60,229 bases of DNA from contig JADHNY010000013.1 of assembly GCA_016779265.1 (NCBI GenBank), positions 1 to 60,229 on the forward strand. The letters are read 5' to 3'. Position 1 is the first letter of the stretch. Every line of letters begins with the position of its first letter. Shown piece after piece: positions 43,201 to 49,967 of the stretch. This DNA is from Pirellulales bacterium. Its GTDB lineage: Bacteria > Planctomycetota > Planctomycetia > Pirellulales > UBA1268. Both the position numbers and the translations under genes were made by a program. The notes under the pieces are model-generated. The model had not been told where the DNA came from, made no database searches, and saw only the letters and a program-made list of their open reading frames with translations.

Positions 43201-44393
43201 GCAGGCAGCAGCACGTCGGCATCTTCCTCATCGCCACCAAACCCTGGAAAACGACCAAAGCCGGGAAGCTTCGGTGCCAGTGCGCCGACACTGCTCATGT
43301 CGAGGGCAGGCACAGCGGGCAGGGGCACGGACGGCATCGCTGTGATTCCGGAGAGCTTACGGAGCCTGTCAAAGAGCCGAGGGCTGCCCGCATCAAACTC
43401 GTAGAGAGTCGTCCAGGGTTCTGCTTCTGGAGGATTTTCCGACCGTCGACTGACGGCCACAAACTGCACTCGTCGGCTCGCCAGCGGCCGAGCCCACCGC
43501 AGCCCACCCGACTCCAGCACGTTCAGCTGGAGCTCATACACCCCTTCGCGGTCCGGAACGGGGACCTCGCAGCAGACTGCCCGCGAACTCCGCAGCACAC
43601 GCCCATCGACTGCCGTCACGTCTCGTCCAGGGAGATCTTCGAGCGGGTGCGTGTGGGAATGGATCGCCTTCCTGTCACCAGGCCTCAGCAACGCCACCTG
43701 CAGCTCACGCGGCCCGCTGCTCTCTCCTCGCACCACGAGCAGAGGCTCCACCAGCACGGAGAGCACATCGCCGGCCGTACGAACAGCCGAAACGTCGCCA
43801 CCCTCGCCACCGAAGGAAACCCGGAGTTCATCCCCTTCAACCCGGGACACCGACAGCCGGTTGCCGTCATGATCGATCGCCTGCTGTCGGCCGCGGACGA
43901 GAAACTGCACAACCGTCTCGTCGAGACGTGTCGAAAACGGGCCATCCGCTCCCTCGATCTCGATGACGAGACGACAGTGGTGCCAATCGGCCAGCGTGAT
44001 GTCGAAGCCATCGAAGTCGCGAGGCGGCGTCTGGCCAAAGCCTACTTCCCGCCGGTCTCGCCGCAGCCCCAGCTGAGGATCGACATCTGCTGAGAGCGAC
44101 GACACCTGCAGGATCTCACCGCAGTCTTCGGCAGCGCCTTCGTCGGGCACGAGCCGGATCGCACCTCGCCAGCTGCGATCGAGCCCTCCTCCCCAGGCAA
44201 CCCTCAGGGTGACGGGCGACGGCGTTTCCTGCTGGAGGCCAGCTGTCTCCTGCCGAAACTGTTCAGCCCAGGGGAGTTCCACACCCACAGCTGTGCCCCA
44301 CGACAGTGGTGTCAGGCATGCGCAGAGCACCGCCAGCGAGACCGCTGCTCGCAGTCGCGGAAAAAAACAGCACGCGTGTGTGGAGTCAGACAT
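40254..44393 (-). CDS. Very large exported protein with a glycosidase-like barrel
   Basis: About 1379 residues from MSDSTHACCFFPRL; an earlier frame start at 44471 would precede the signal segment. A hydrophobic segment (AVSLAVLCACLTPLSWG) ends near residue 38. The first 500 residues are beta-rich. A middle region (about 560-960), with GVHWDNGQIATPGQYVSS and LALACPHDGWFHLPGVAWGL, resembles a TIM-barrel glycosidase-like unit. A beta-sandwich (about 1180-1310) and a C-terminal helix with QRAAAAEAAQPVERTGMFDRL follow. I do not recognise the precise family; carbohydrate action is inferred. It lies 120 bases behind the sulfatase-like gene. Confidence 0.75.
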   Translation of the reverse strand: MSDSTHACCFFPRLRAAVSLAVLCACLTPLSWGTAVGVELPWAEQFRQETAGLQQETPSPVTLRVAWGGGLDRSWRGAIRLVPDEGAAEDCGEILQVSSLSADVDPQLGLRRDRREVGFGQTPPRDFDGFDITLADWHHCRLVIEIEGADGPFSTRLDETVVQFLVRGRQQAIDHDGNRLSVSRVEGDELRVSFGGEGGDVSAVRTAGDVLSVLVEPLLVVRGESSGPRELQVALLRPGDRKAIHSHTHPLEDLPGRDVTAVDGRVLRSSRAVCCEVPVPDREGVYELQLNVLESGGLRWARPLASRRVQFVAVSRRSENPPEAEPWTTLYEFDAGSPRLFDRLRKLSGITAMPSVPLPAVPALDMSSVGALAPKLPGFGRFPGFGGDEEDADVLLPAGSREAGRPMESLFPRFSGPLPGGHGIPAKHPLGMMLQLPVSPSLDNPAWEAVVVPGAVPGRPHLLEIEYPTSEDAAVGVVILEPNELGVVEPVVWASGFDAKKPRYGESPEMGSYQQVFWPRTKTPLVVLVNLSVQEELTVGRLRVLAGPRKLPAAMVATPGVSHKRLLGVLSSPEFSRFGVTAAIDGETGRPVDDWGKFLAAAERMAELLEYQAAAGAMVTVYADGTPLWPSRVHAGGVHWDNGQIATPGQYVSSPDRSNSKDLLELLCRVFGREGLELVPAIECSGPLASLEMLRLRGGSTAVGIECVGADGEPPAGADGGVCYNVLDPRVQDAVEQLVIDLADRVADRAAVRGLALACPHDGWFHLPGVAWGLDDATMARFMSDTGIEMPTAGSGRFAERAELVSGSVKDAWLEWRCGQIAAFHSRLADAVAAHAGTIDLQIVPTTLFSEGPLARRFRPALTAGSGDLGLLREIGFDPQLSTAHPQIVFVRPRTHGGGAELVAASGWRSANHSARLAADLQRAQRRAAVHLEQPRVVGLGEVLRASPFSAGQAVDEAVAMVHAVAVGPESRESVTGPLSGNDLEAIFDGTLLRGGVQASRITAADGLTALPARGMVEVDAVAQPLVVRQAHQSDAVVASVINASPAACTAKLTVSDAGSSAVDAASGELLPVANGMIEVPLGPWELRAVRLVRSAEIASADVVFGEEVHAAVAQRLASLRERRGVLEYPVPMEVLDNPDFELPVVRQRVPGWELVEKKRGSLAAVAGKPEGEEDDKLGAVQFSSPHGLSTLRSNPFAAPTTGRLSVAVWLRIEEGNPQPPLRIAVEGLQGREEFYRFAPVGRGEAAMPLSSEWSQIVLQVDDLPTQGLESLRVRLDLLGPGKVCVDQVRVYDLAFDESQRVQLSKMLALIDHQLSAGDVGGSVIELDGHWPQFLENHIDAEAVAIAVEEVDRQRAAAAEAAQPVERTGMFDRLRQWWQ

Positions 44394-44494
44394 CGCTTGC
44401 GACGAATGAGGCATTCCCAAGCAACCACCACACGGGGCGATCACTGGGGGCGGGGATGGTAGCGATCCCAACCGGCTGCCACAAAGCCGCTTTC

Positions 44495-44514
44495 AGCCGA
44501 AAAACCGGCTTTTT
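44495..44514 (-). terminator. Hairpin between the sulfatase-like and glycosidase-like genes
   Basis: AGCCG, loop AAAAAC, CGGCT, then TTTT on the plus strand. On the minus strand the same bases form AGCCG-GTTTTT-CGGCT just after the TGA at 44514, and can instead pair AAAGCCG with CGGCTTT further on. It may be a partial terminator. Confidence 0.4.
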
Positions 44515-45737
44515 CAGCATCCGTCCGGAGCATCGTCCGCTGCGGACGCCCCGCGGCTGGCTGCCAACACCTCTTCTGCAACACCCGGGCAGCGGTCGGC
44601 GACATCGACCTGCTCAAAGAAGTCGTCAGGCTTGGCGAAGACCTGCGGCGAGCGTGGCGACAGGTCCTCAGCGGTGCTCTCAACCTGCCCCCCTCTGCCC
44701 GCCTGATCAACCACAACCCTCCACTCGCTGGTGAGCACAGCCAGCCCTCGCTGGGTCTCACTGACCAGCCGTGGACGCGGCTCACACTCCCACCGTTCGA
44801 GAAGCCCTGAAAGCCGCGACTGCTGTTTGCCTTCGAGCAGATCACGACACAGCTCCCCCACATCTTCAGCCGCCAGGAGCCCGCCGTAGCGTTGTCCTTC
44901 CATGCGGCCGGCTGCGTCAGCAACAAGGACCGGCATCTGCACAAGATCGGCGTATGGCAGCAACACAGGCTGCCCCAGCTCTGGCACTCCCACCTGCTGA
45001 TGGAGCCCCAGCGGCATGCCTCGCAGTCCTGCCACGATCACGGTCCAGGGCCTGCCCTGACTGGCTTCCTGGTCAATCGCCTCAAGCAATCGCCCAAGCA
45101 TGCGATCCGCGAGCATCACCTGTCCCGCAAATGCCTGCCGTACACCCAGCACAAGATCGGGGTCGTCACCAGGCCCCACGACGCGTGACGGCACCGCAGC
45201 CGATCGCGGTGGCAGCGGGTCATCCTCGTCAACCAGGCAGTCGCGAAAATCGAGTGGGGCATCCCACACTGTGCCGAGGCTGCCGGCATGACACCAGAGC
45301 CAACAGGCATCCTCAGTCATGGCCGCGACCGCATCTTCTGCCTCGAGAAACAGCTGCCCAAGAGCCGTGTCTTCTTCATCCTCTTGGCACTGCTCAGCGG
45401 CCGACGCGGGCTCCTCAAATACATCCTGAAAGCAGGAAAAATCCGCAGATCGACTGACCGCAGTGGCATCCGTCACCAGCAGCGACGAGGGAATCTGCTG
45501 CTGTTCCAGCAACCCACAGGCGGGCCCCACGACAGCCTGCAGCGTCGCCTGCATGTCATCTCCGGCCGCCATCACAGCATCGAGGGCCACACCACGAGCT
45601 GCCAGTCGGTCAAATGTGGGCGTGGCAAGCCAGGTCGCCCCCCAGGTGGAAAGCATCCATGCAGGGAGCCAGTCAAGTGTGACCAAGGCCAGGCGGCGGC
45701 TCTGCGAAACTGCTGGGGGGCGTGTCATAGGCTCCAT
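44514..45737 (-). CDS. Degenerate sulfatase/phosphatase-fold protein
   Basis: 407 residues. The opening LALVTLDWLPAWMLSTWGATWLATPTFDRLAARGVALDAVMA follows the sulfatase plan VTIDTLRADHLGCYG...TPNIDRLAAEGV. The metal-binding Asp pair is reduced, and the CxPSR or CxxxR nucleophile motif expected about 20 residues later is absent (ATLQAVVGPACGLL). Later segments such as VMLADRMLGRLLEAIDQ and WTVIVAGLRGMPLGLHQQ match the fold but not the catalytic His/Asp signature. It is probably not an active sulfatase. No signal peptide is seen. It is divergent from the Tat-exported gene. Confidence 0.75.
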   Translation of the reverse strand: MEPMTRPPAVSQSRRLALVTLDWLPAWMLSTWGATWLATPTFDRLAARGVALDAVMAAGDDMQATLQAVVGPACGLLEQQQIPSSLLVTDATAVSRSADFSCFQDVFEEPASAAEQCQEDEEDTALGQLFLEAEDAVAAMTEDACWLWCHAGSLGTVWDAPLDFRDCLVDEDDPLPPRSAAVPSRVVGPGDDPDLVLGVRQAFAGQVMLADRMLGRLLEAIDQEASQGRPWTVIVAGLRGMPLGLHQQVGVPELGQPVLLPYADLVQMPVLVADAAGRMEGQRYGGLLAAEDVGELCRDLLEGKQQSRLSGLLERWECEPRPRLVSETQRGLAVLTSEWRVVVDQAGRGGQVESTAEDLSPRSPQVFAKPDDFFEQVDVADRCPGVAEEVLAASRGASAADDAPDGC

Positions 45738-45793
45738 CGTCTGTGGCTCTCCACGCAGGCTTGTTCAGAGGGTGAAAAGCGCATGCGGGACGT

Positions 45794-45821
45794 TTGCTGG
45801 CGGTCCCGCAGAGGCTATCGT
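45794..45821 (+). promoter_or_regulatory. Candidate promoter for the gene at 45895
   Basis: TTGCTG, 16 bases, TATCGT. Initiation near 45828 would place the strong hairpin at 45834-45860 at the very 5' end of the message. Confidence 0.45.
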
Positions 45822-45833
45822 ATGAGCCTGCCT

Positions 45834-45860
45834 GGCTTCAAAGCCGCCTTCTTTGAAGCC
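45834..45860 (+). promoter_or_regulatory. Perfect 10-bp hairpin in the 5' leader of the gene at 45895
   Basis: GGCTTCAAAG, loop CCGCCTT, CTTTGAAGCC: ten uninterrupted base pairs, 34 bases before the start codon. It could stabilise the message or be a dyad operator. Confidence 0.65.
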
Positions 45861-45894
45861 TGCCCGCACCACGATCACTCACAGGAATCCACCG

Positions 45895-46839
45895 ATGCCT
45901 CACTCCTCTGCTGCCATCTGTGTCTCCCGCCGTCGCTTTCTCGAGACCGCGGGCAGTGGCCTCGCGGGCAGTGGCCTCGCCGCCTGCGGACTGTCCCTGG
46001 GCCTCTCGCGATCGGCTGCCAACGCGGCCGAGGGGCTCCTGTTTGACATCTCGCTTGCGGAATGGTCGCTGCACAACACGCTCTTCTCCGGCAAGCTGAC
46101 CAACCTCGATTTTCCACGTGTCGCCAAGGAACGGTTTGGCATCCATGCCGTGGAATACGTCAATCAGTTTTTCAAGGATAAAGCCAAGGACGCCGGCTAC
46201 CTCGGTGAGCTTGCCAAGCGGGCCGAAGACGTTGGCGTGAAGAACCTGCTGATCATGTGCGACGGGCTCGGCGACCTCGGCCACCCAGAAGACGCGGCAC
46301 GCACGAAGGCCATCGAGAATCACTTCCCTTGGGTTGAGGCGGCCAAGCGACTCGGCTGTCACGCGATCCGCGTGAACGCCGCGAGCAAGGGCTCTTTCGA
46401 AGAGCAGCAGAAGCTTGCAGCTGATGGCCTGTCGCGGCTGAGCGACTACGCCAAGCAGCTCGAGATCTCAGTGATCGTTGAGAACCACGGTGGCCTTTCT
46501 AGCAACGGCGAGTGGCTCGCTGGCGTGATGAAGATGGCTGATCGTCCCAACTGCGGCACGCTGCCCGACTTTGGCAACTTCCACGACTACGACCGCTACA
46601 AAGGCATCGAGGAACTGATGCCATTTGCTAAGGGCGTCAGTGCCAAGAGCCATGACTTTGACGACGACGGCAACGAGACCCACACCGACTACACGAAGGC
46701 CCTGCAGCTGGTGCTCGACGCTGGCTATCACGGGCATGTGGGAGTGGAGTATGAGGGCAGCAGCCTTTCCGAGGACGATGGCATCATCGCCACAAAGAAG
46801 CTGCTAGAGCGGGTGCGTGACCAGCTCGCTTCCGCCTAA
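45895..46839 (+). CDS. Tat-exported TIM-barrel sugar isomerase/epimerase-like protein
   Basis: About 314 residues; the ATG at 45895 has AGGA upstream and starts just before the Tat signal ([11 protein letters not shown]) and hydrophobic core, cleaved near SAANAAEG. The mature part is an AP-endonuclease/hydroxypyruvate-isomerase-like TIM barrel: [82 protein letters not shown] and VGVEYEG. The Glu, Asp, His and Glu of the metal site are visible. Many planctomycetes have exported members; substrate unknown. Confidence 0.88.
   Translation: MPHSSAAICVSRRRFLETAGSGLAGSGLAACGLSLGLSRSAANAAEGLLFDISLAEWSLHNTLFSGKLTNLDFPRVAKERFGIHAVEYVNQFFKDKAKDAGYLGELAKRAEDVGVKNLLIMCDGLGDLGHPEDAARTKAIENHFPWVEAAKRLGCHAIRVNAASKGSFEEQQKLAADGLSRLSDYAKQLEISVIVENHGGLSSNGEWLAGVMKMADRPNCGTLPDFGNFHDYDRYKGIEELMPFAKGVSAKSHDFDDDGNETHTDYTKALQLVLDAGYHGHVGVEYEGSSLSEDDGIIATKKLLERVRDQLASA
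45949..45978 (+). repeat. Perfect 15-bp tandem duplication in the Tat signal core
   Basis: GCGGGCAGTGGCCTC occurs at 45949-45963 and 45964-45978, in frame, giving [10 protein letters not shown] within the hydrophobic region. It looks like a recent slippage duplication that lengthens the signal core. Confidence 0.8.
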
Positions 46840-46868
46840 ACCTCACCAGCCACCACTGTTCTTCTTCA

Positions 46869-46919
46869 CACTGCCGGCAATGAACATCCTCGCTCATGGC
46901 ATGTTCACCGTAGGCAGTG
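46869..46919 (+). promoter_or_regulatory. Nested two-stem hairpin before the SET-domain gene
   Basis: Outer arms CACTGCC (46869-46875) and GGCAGTG (46913-46919) enclose inner arms TGAACAT (46881-46887) and ATGTTCA (46901-46907). Both are perfect seven-base-pair stems. It lies between two genes on the same strand and could be a terminator of the first, a leader element of the second, or a dyad operator. Confidence 0.55.
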
Positions 46920-46954
46920 CTCCTTCGATCTGTGGAAAGGATCTGTAGACCGCA

Positions 46955-47530
46955 GTGAAACAAACGACCTCGACTGCCAAAAAAACGGCTGCCAAGCAGA
47001 AGGAACTTGACCGCCTGATGCGGAAGATTCGCATCGAAGACACCCCGGTTGGAAAGGGCGTGTTTGCAGAGCGAAAACTCGGAGAAGATGTTGTTCTCGG
47101 TGAGATCTTTGGCGAGATCCTCGACGACCATCCTGAAGACTCCAGCTACTGCATGGAACTGCAGAGCGGTCGGCTGCTTGAGCCAGAGCCGCCCCTGAGG
47201 TTTGTGAATCACAGCTGTGAGCCAAACTGCGAACTCTTCTACTGGGTCGACGAAGAGAGCGACGAGCCAGGCGAAGACCGTCTCTGGCTGCAGACACTGC
47301 GGAAGATCGAGCCCGGAGAAGAGCTGACCATCGATTACTGTTGGCCTGCCGATGCAGCCATCAGGTGTCGCTGCCAGTCGTCCGCCTGCCGTGGATGGAT
47401 TGTCGATCCTGATGAGTTTGACCAGCTCGCTACCTCGCAGCCCGATGCCTGGGCTGCCTACCTGACAGAGAGCCGTTCAGCGGCCCCTCGCCAGCGAACG
47501 CGGCGTGCGGGCCGCAAGACCGCAGAGTAG
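46955..47530 (+). CDS. SET-domain lysine methyltransferase-like protein
   Basis: 191 residues from a GTG. A basic N-terminus precedes a SET domain: IEDTPVGKGVFAERKLGEDVVLGE, RFVNHSCEPNCELFYW (the NHSCxPN AdoMet/pseudoknot motif) and GEELTIDYCWP (the second pseudoknot motif with the active Tyr). A post-SET-like CRCQSSACRGWI follows. The C-terminus is basic (RQRTRRAGRKTAE). Such proteins methylate lysine in eukaryotes; the bacterial substrate is unknown, though a basic DNA-binding protein or ribosomal protein is possible. It is followed by the exporter after 56 bases. Confidence 0.88.
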   Translation: MKQTTSTAKKTAAKQKELDRLMRKIRIEDTPVGKGVFAERKLGEDVVLGEIFGEILDDHPEDSSYCMELQSGRLLEPEPPLRFVNHSCEPNCELFYWVDEESDEPGEDRLWLQTLRKIEPGEELTIDYCWPADAAIRCRCQSSACRGWIVDPDEFDQLATSQPDAWAAYLTESRSAAPRQRTRRAGRKTAE

Positions 47531-47586
47531 TCTTTGAGGGTCCGGTGCGAGGCCGGCGGTTCCCCGGCCCCTCTGTGTGTGATTCC

Positions 47587-49872
47587 ATGCTGCAGTCGCT
47601 ATTCGACCGCCATCGCACATGGCTCGGTGTCGCCATCGCCCTGATCACCGCAGCGGCGTCGGTGGGGATCGCCCGGCTGCGTGTCGATGATGATCTTCGT
47701 GGCTTGCTGCGGGGCTCTACTGACGACTTCGCCATGGTGGACCGGGTTGCCGAGCGGTTTGGAACCCGCGACCTCGACTGCATCGTGCGGGCAGATGTAA
47801 CCCATGGCGAGATCCTGAGCCCGGCCGCCGTCGGCACGCTGCGAAGCCTCTGCGACGATCTGCAACACCTCTCGGGCGTCGACCGTGTGCACTCACTGCT
47901 CGATGTCCGTCGTGCCGGCATGCTCGGTGGCCTGCTTACGGCAGTGCCCCGTGGCTATGACGACGAAGATGACCCCGAGGTCGTGGCCGCCGTTAAAACA
48001 CGTCTCAGCCAGCACCCACTCGTCGCCGGCTCACTGCTCTCCTCAGATGCACGCAGCACGATTGTGCAGCTGCGGCTGACCCCAGAGGCCGCCGCTCCCA
48101 GATCTCTGCCCGACCTTTTGCCAGCAGTCAACGCAGTCCTCGCTCGGCATGCAGCCGCTGGCCTGTTCCGCTTTGAGCTGACCGGCATGCCGCTTCTCCG
48201 CCTGGAGGCTGTGGCGAGTCTTCGTCGCGACGTCCTGCTGTTCAACTCGATCGGCCTGATCGTGGCGGTGGTGCTCTCGGCAGTGGCCGCACGAAGCTGG
48301 CGGGCCACCCTGCTCGCCAGTCTGCCACCAGTCATCGGCGCGATCTGGGCCACAGGACTCCTGGCTCTGTTCGATGTGCCGATCAACATGCTCACGTGCA
48401 TCGTGCCGTCGCTGGCAATGGTCGTCGGCACCTGCGACTCAATCCACTTCATTGAGGACATGCGACGGAGCACCCGCCGTGGCCTCGACCCACGCCTGGC
48501 AAGCGCATCGGCGGTGGAGCGTGTCGGAGCCGCCTGCGGGATCACGAGTCTTGTCACGGCCGTCGGCTTTCTCTCCCTCGCCGTCGCCCGGATCGAGGCG
48601 GTCCGCACGTTTGGCCTGGTGGCAGCGGCGGGGGCGATCGCGAGTTTTTTGGCTGTCACCGCGCTCACCCCATTGCTGGCTTCTGACAAGCTCTGGCGGG
48701 GTGCCCACCTCGGCCGGTCACCTCGCCGTATCCGTCGGTTCGCGTGTCGCCTCAGTTTCTGGTCGCTGCGTCATGCGTGGCCAGTCGCCACGGCTGGCCT
48801 GATTGGCACCATCGTGCTCCTGGTGGTCTCAGGCGACATCGAGGCAGACAACCGGATCGTCGATGCCCTGCCGCGAGGTGGTTCGTCATCGCAGGCGCTC
48901 GCCGGCATCGACCGTGATTTTGGGGGCACGATGGGAGTCGATGTCGTGCTCACCTGGCCCGAGGAGTTGCTCTGGAGCGATCCAGAAGTGACCGCTGCCA
49001 TCGAACAGGTCCACGAGGTCCTTGCCCCGGAAGCGGCGATCTCTCCGCCACTCTCGCTGGCGAGCATCACAACGAGCCTCTCTCAGCGGGCCACTCGCCA
49101 GCTCCGGCCCGAACGACTCGATGAGTTCGTCGACCTGCCGAGTCGCTCCGCAGTGGTACGGACGCGGGTCAAGGATGAGGGCTCTCGGCAGCTGGAGGCA
49201 GTCTTTGATCGCATCGAGCAGGGCCTGGCAACAACGAGGAACTCCCTACCAGGCTGGACGATCGATCTCGTCGGTATCCCGGTGGTCTCGGCACGCAACA
49301 TTCGTCAACTGATCAACGACCTTGCCTCGAGCCTCCTTCTAGAGGTCGTGGTGATTGGCTCGATCATCGCGGTCGCGTTTCGGTCGTGGCTGGCAGGCTT
49401 CGTGAGCCTGCTTCCCAACCTCTTCCCACTCGCCGCCGTCGCCGCCGTGCTGACCCTCTCGGGCGGCACACTCGATCCGGCGAGCGTGATCGTGTTCAAC
49501 GTGTGCCTCGGCCTCTCAGTCGATGACACGGTCCATGTGTTTGCGGCGATCAAACGACACAGACGAAAGGGGGTTGAGCTGTCAGACGCGATCCGACGTG
49601 GGATGGTCGAAACAGGCACCCCCATCGTGCTCGGCGGCATGGTGTTGGCCGTGGGGTTTGCTGGCGTGATCGCCAGCAGCGTGCCCTCGCTGTCACGGTT
49701 TGGGCTGCTGGCGTCATCCGCAGCGGTCGCGGCGACGGTGGCCGAACTGCTTCTGCTACCTGCCACCCTCATCACGGCCCATGCCGTGATGGCCGTGGTG
49801 CAGCGCCGTCTCGTCGGTCGCCGACACGAACAGCCGACCGGAACAAGCCCACCCCGGACGAGTACCGCGTAG
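47587..49872 (+). CDS. RND superfamily exporter (MMPL/SSD-type)
   Basis: About 761 residues with the RND duplicated layout: one N-terminal membrane helix (residues 9-28), a large periplasmic loop (about 30-205), five to six helices (about 208-370 and one near 398-416), a second loop (about 418-575), then a final five-helix bundle (577-740). VGTCDSIHFIEDMRRSTRRGL and LGLSVDDTVHVFAAIKRHRRKG are the paired conserved helix-4/10 motifs with proton-relay acidic residues. These proteins export lipids, hopanoids or drugs; the substrate is unknown. The GTG at 47545 would add 14 residues. A 24-bp repeat spans the stop codon. Confidence 0.9.
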   Translation: MLQSLFDRHRTWLGVAIALITAAASVGIARLRVDDDLRGLLRGSTDDFAMVDRVAERFGTRDLDCIVRADVTHGEILSPAAVGTLRSLCDDLQHLSGVDRVHSLLDVRRAGMLGGLLTAVPRGYDDEDDPEVVAAVKTRLSQHPLVAGSLLSSDARSTIVQLRLTPEAAAPRSLPDLLPAVNAVLARHAAAGLFRFELTGMPLLRLEAVASLRRDVLLFNSIGLIVAVVLSAVAARSWRATLLASLPPVIGAIWATGLLALFDVPINMLTCIVPSLAMVVGTCDSIHFIEDMRRSTRRGLDPRLASASAVERVGAACGITSLVTAVGFLSLAVARIEAVRTFGLVAAAGAIASFLAVTALTPLLASDKLWRGAHLGRSPRRIRRFACRLSFWSLRHAWPVATAGLIGTIVLLVVSGDIEADNRIVDALPRGGSSSQALAGIDRDFGGTMGVDVVLTWPEELLWSDPEVTAAIEQVHEVLAPEAAISPPLSLASITTSLSQRATRQLRPERLDEFVDLPSRSAVVRTRVKDEGSRQLEAVFDRIEQGLATTRNSLPGWTIDLVGIPVVSARNIRQLINDLASSLLLEVVVIGSIIAVAFRSWLAGFVSLLPNLFPLAAVAAVLTLSGGTLDPASVIVFNVCLGLSVDDTVHVFAAIKRHRRKGVELSDAIRRGMVETGTPIVLGGMVLAVGFAGVIASSVPSLSRFGLLASSAAVAATVAELLLLPATLITAHAVMAVVQRRLVGRRHEQPTGTSPPRTSTA

Positions 49873-49953
49873 CCCGCCTCCGGTAGAAACACGCAGCCCG
49901 CGCCCGGTAGAAACGCGTAGCCCGCCCCTGGTAAGAGCGCGAAGCCCGCCTCG
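49868..49953 (+). repeat. 24-bp tandem repeat across the exporter stop codon
   Basis: Units at 49868-49891, 49892-49915 and 49916-49939, plus a partial fourth, share CG(T/C/A)AGCCCGC and GGTA-GA spacing with a few changes each. The first unit contains the TAG stop at 49870. The block fills most of the gap before the convergent gene at 49968. Confidence 0.75.
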
Positions 49954-49967
49954 CTTCACTGCACACA

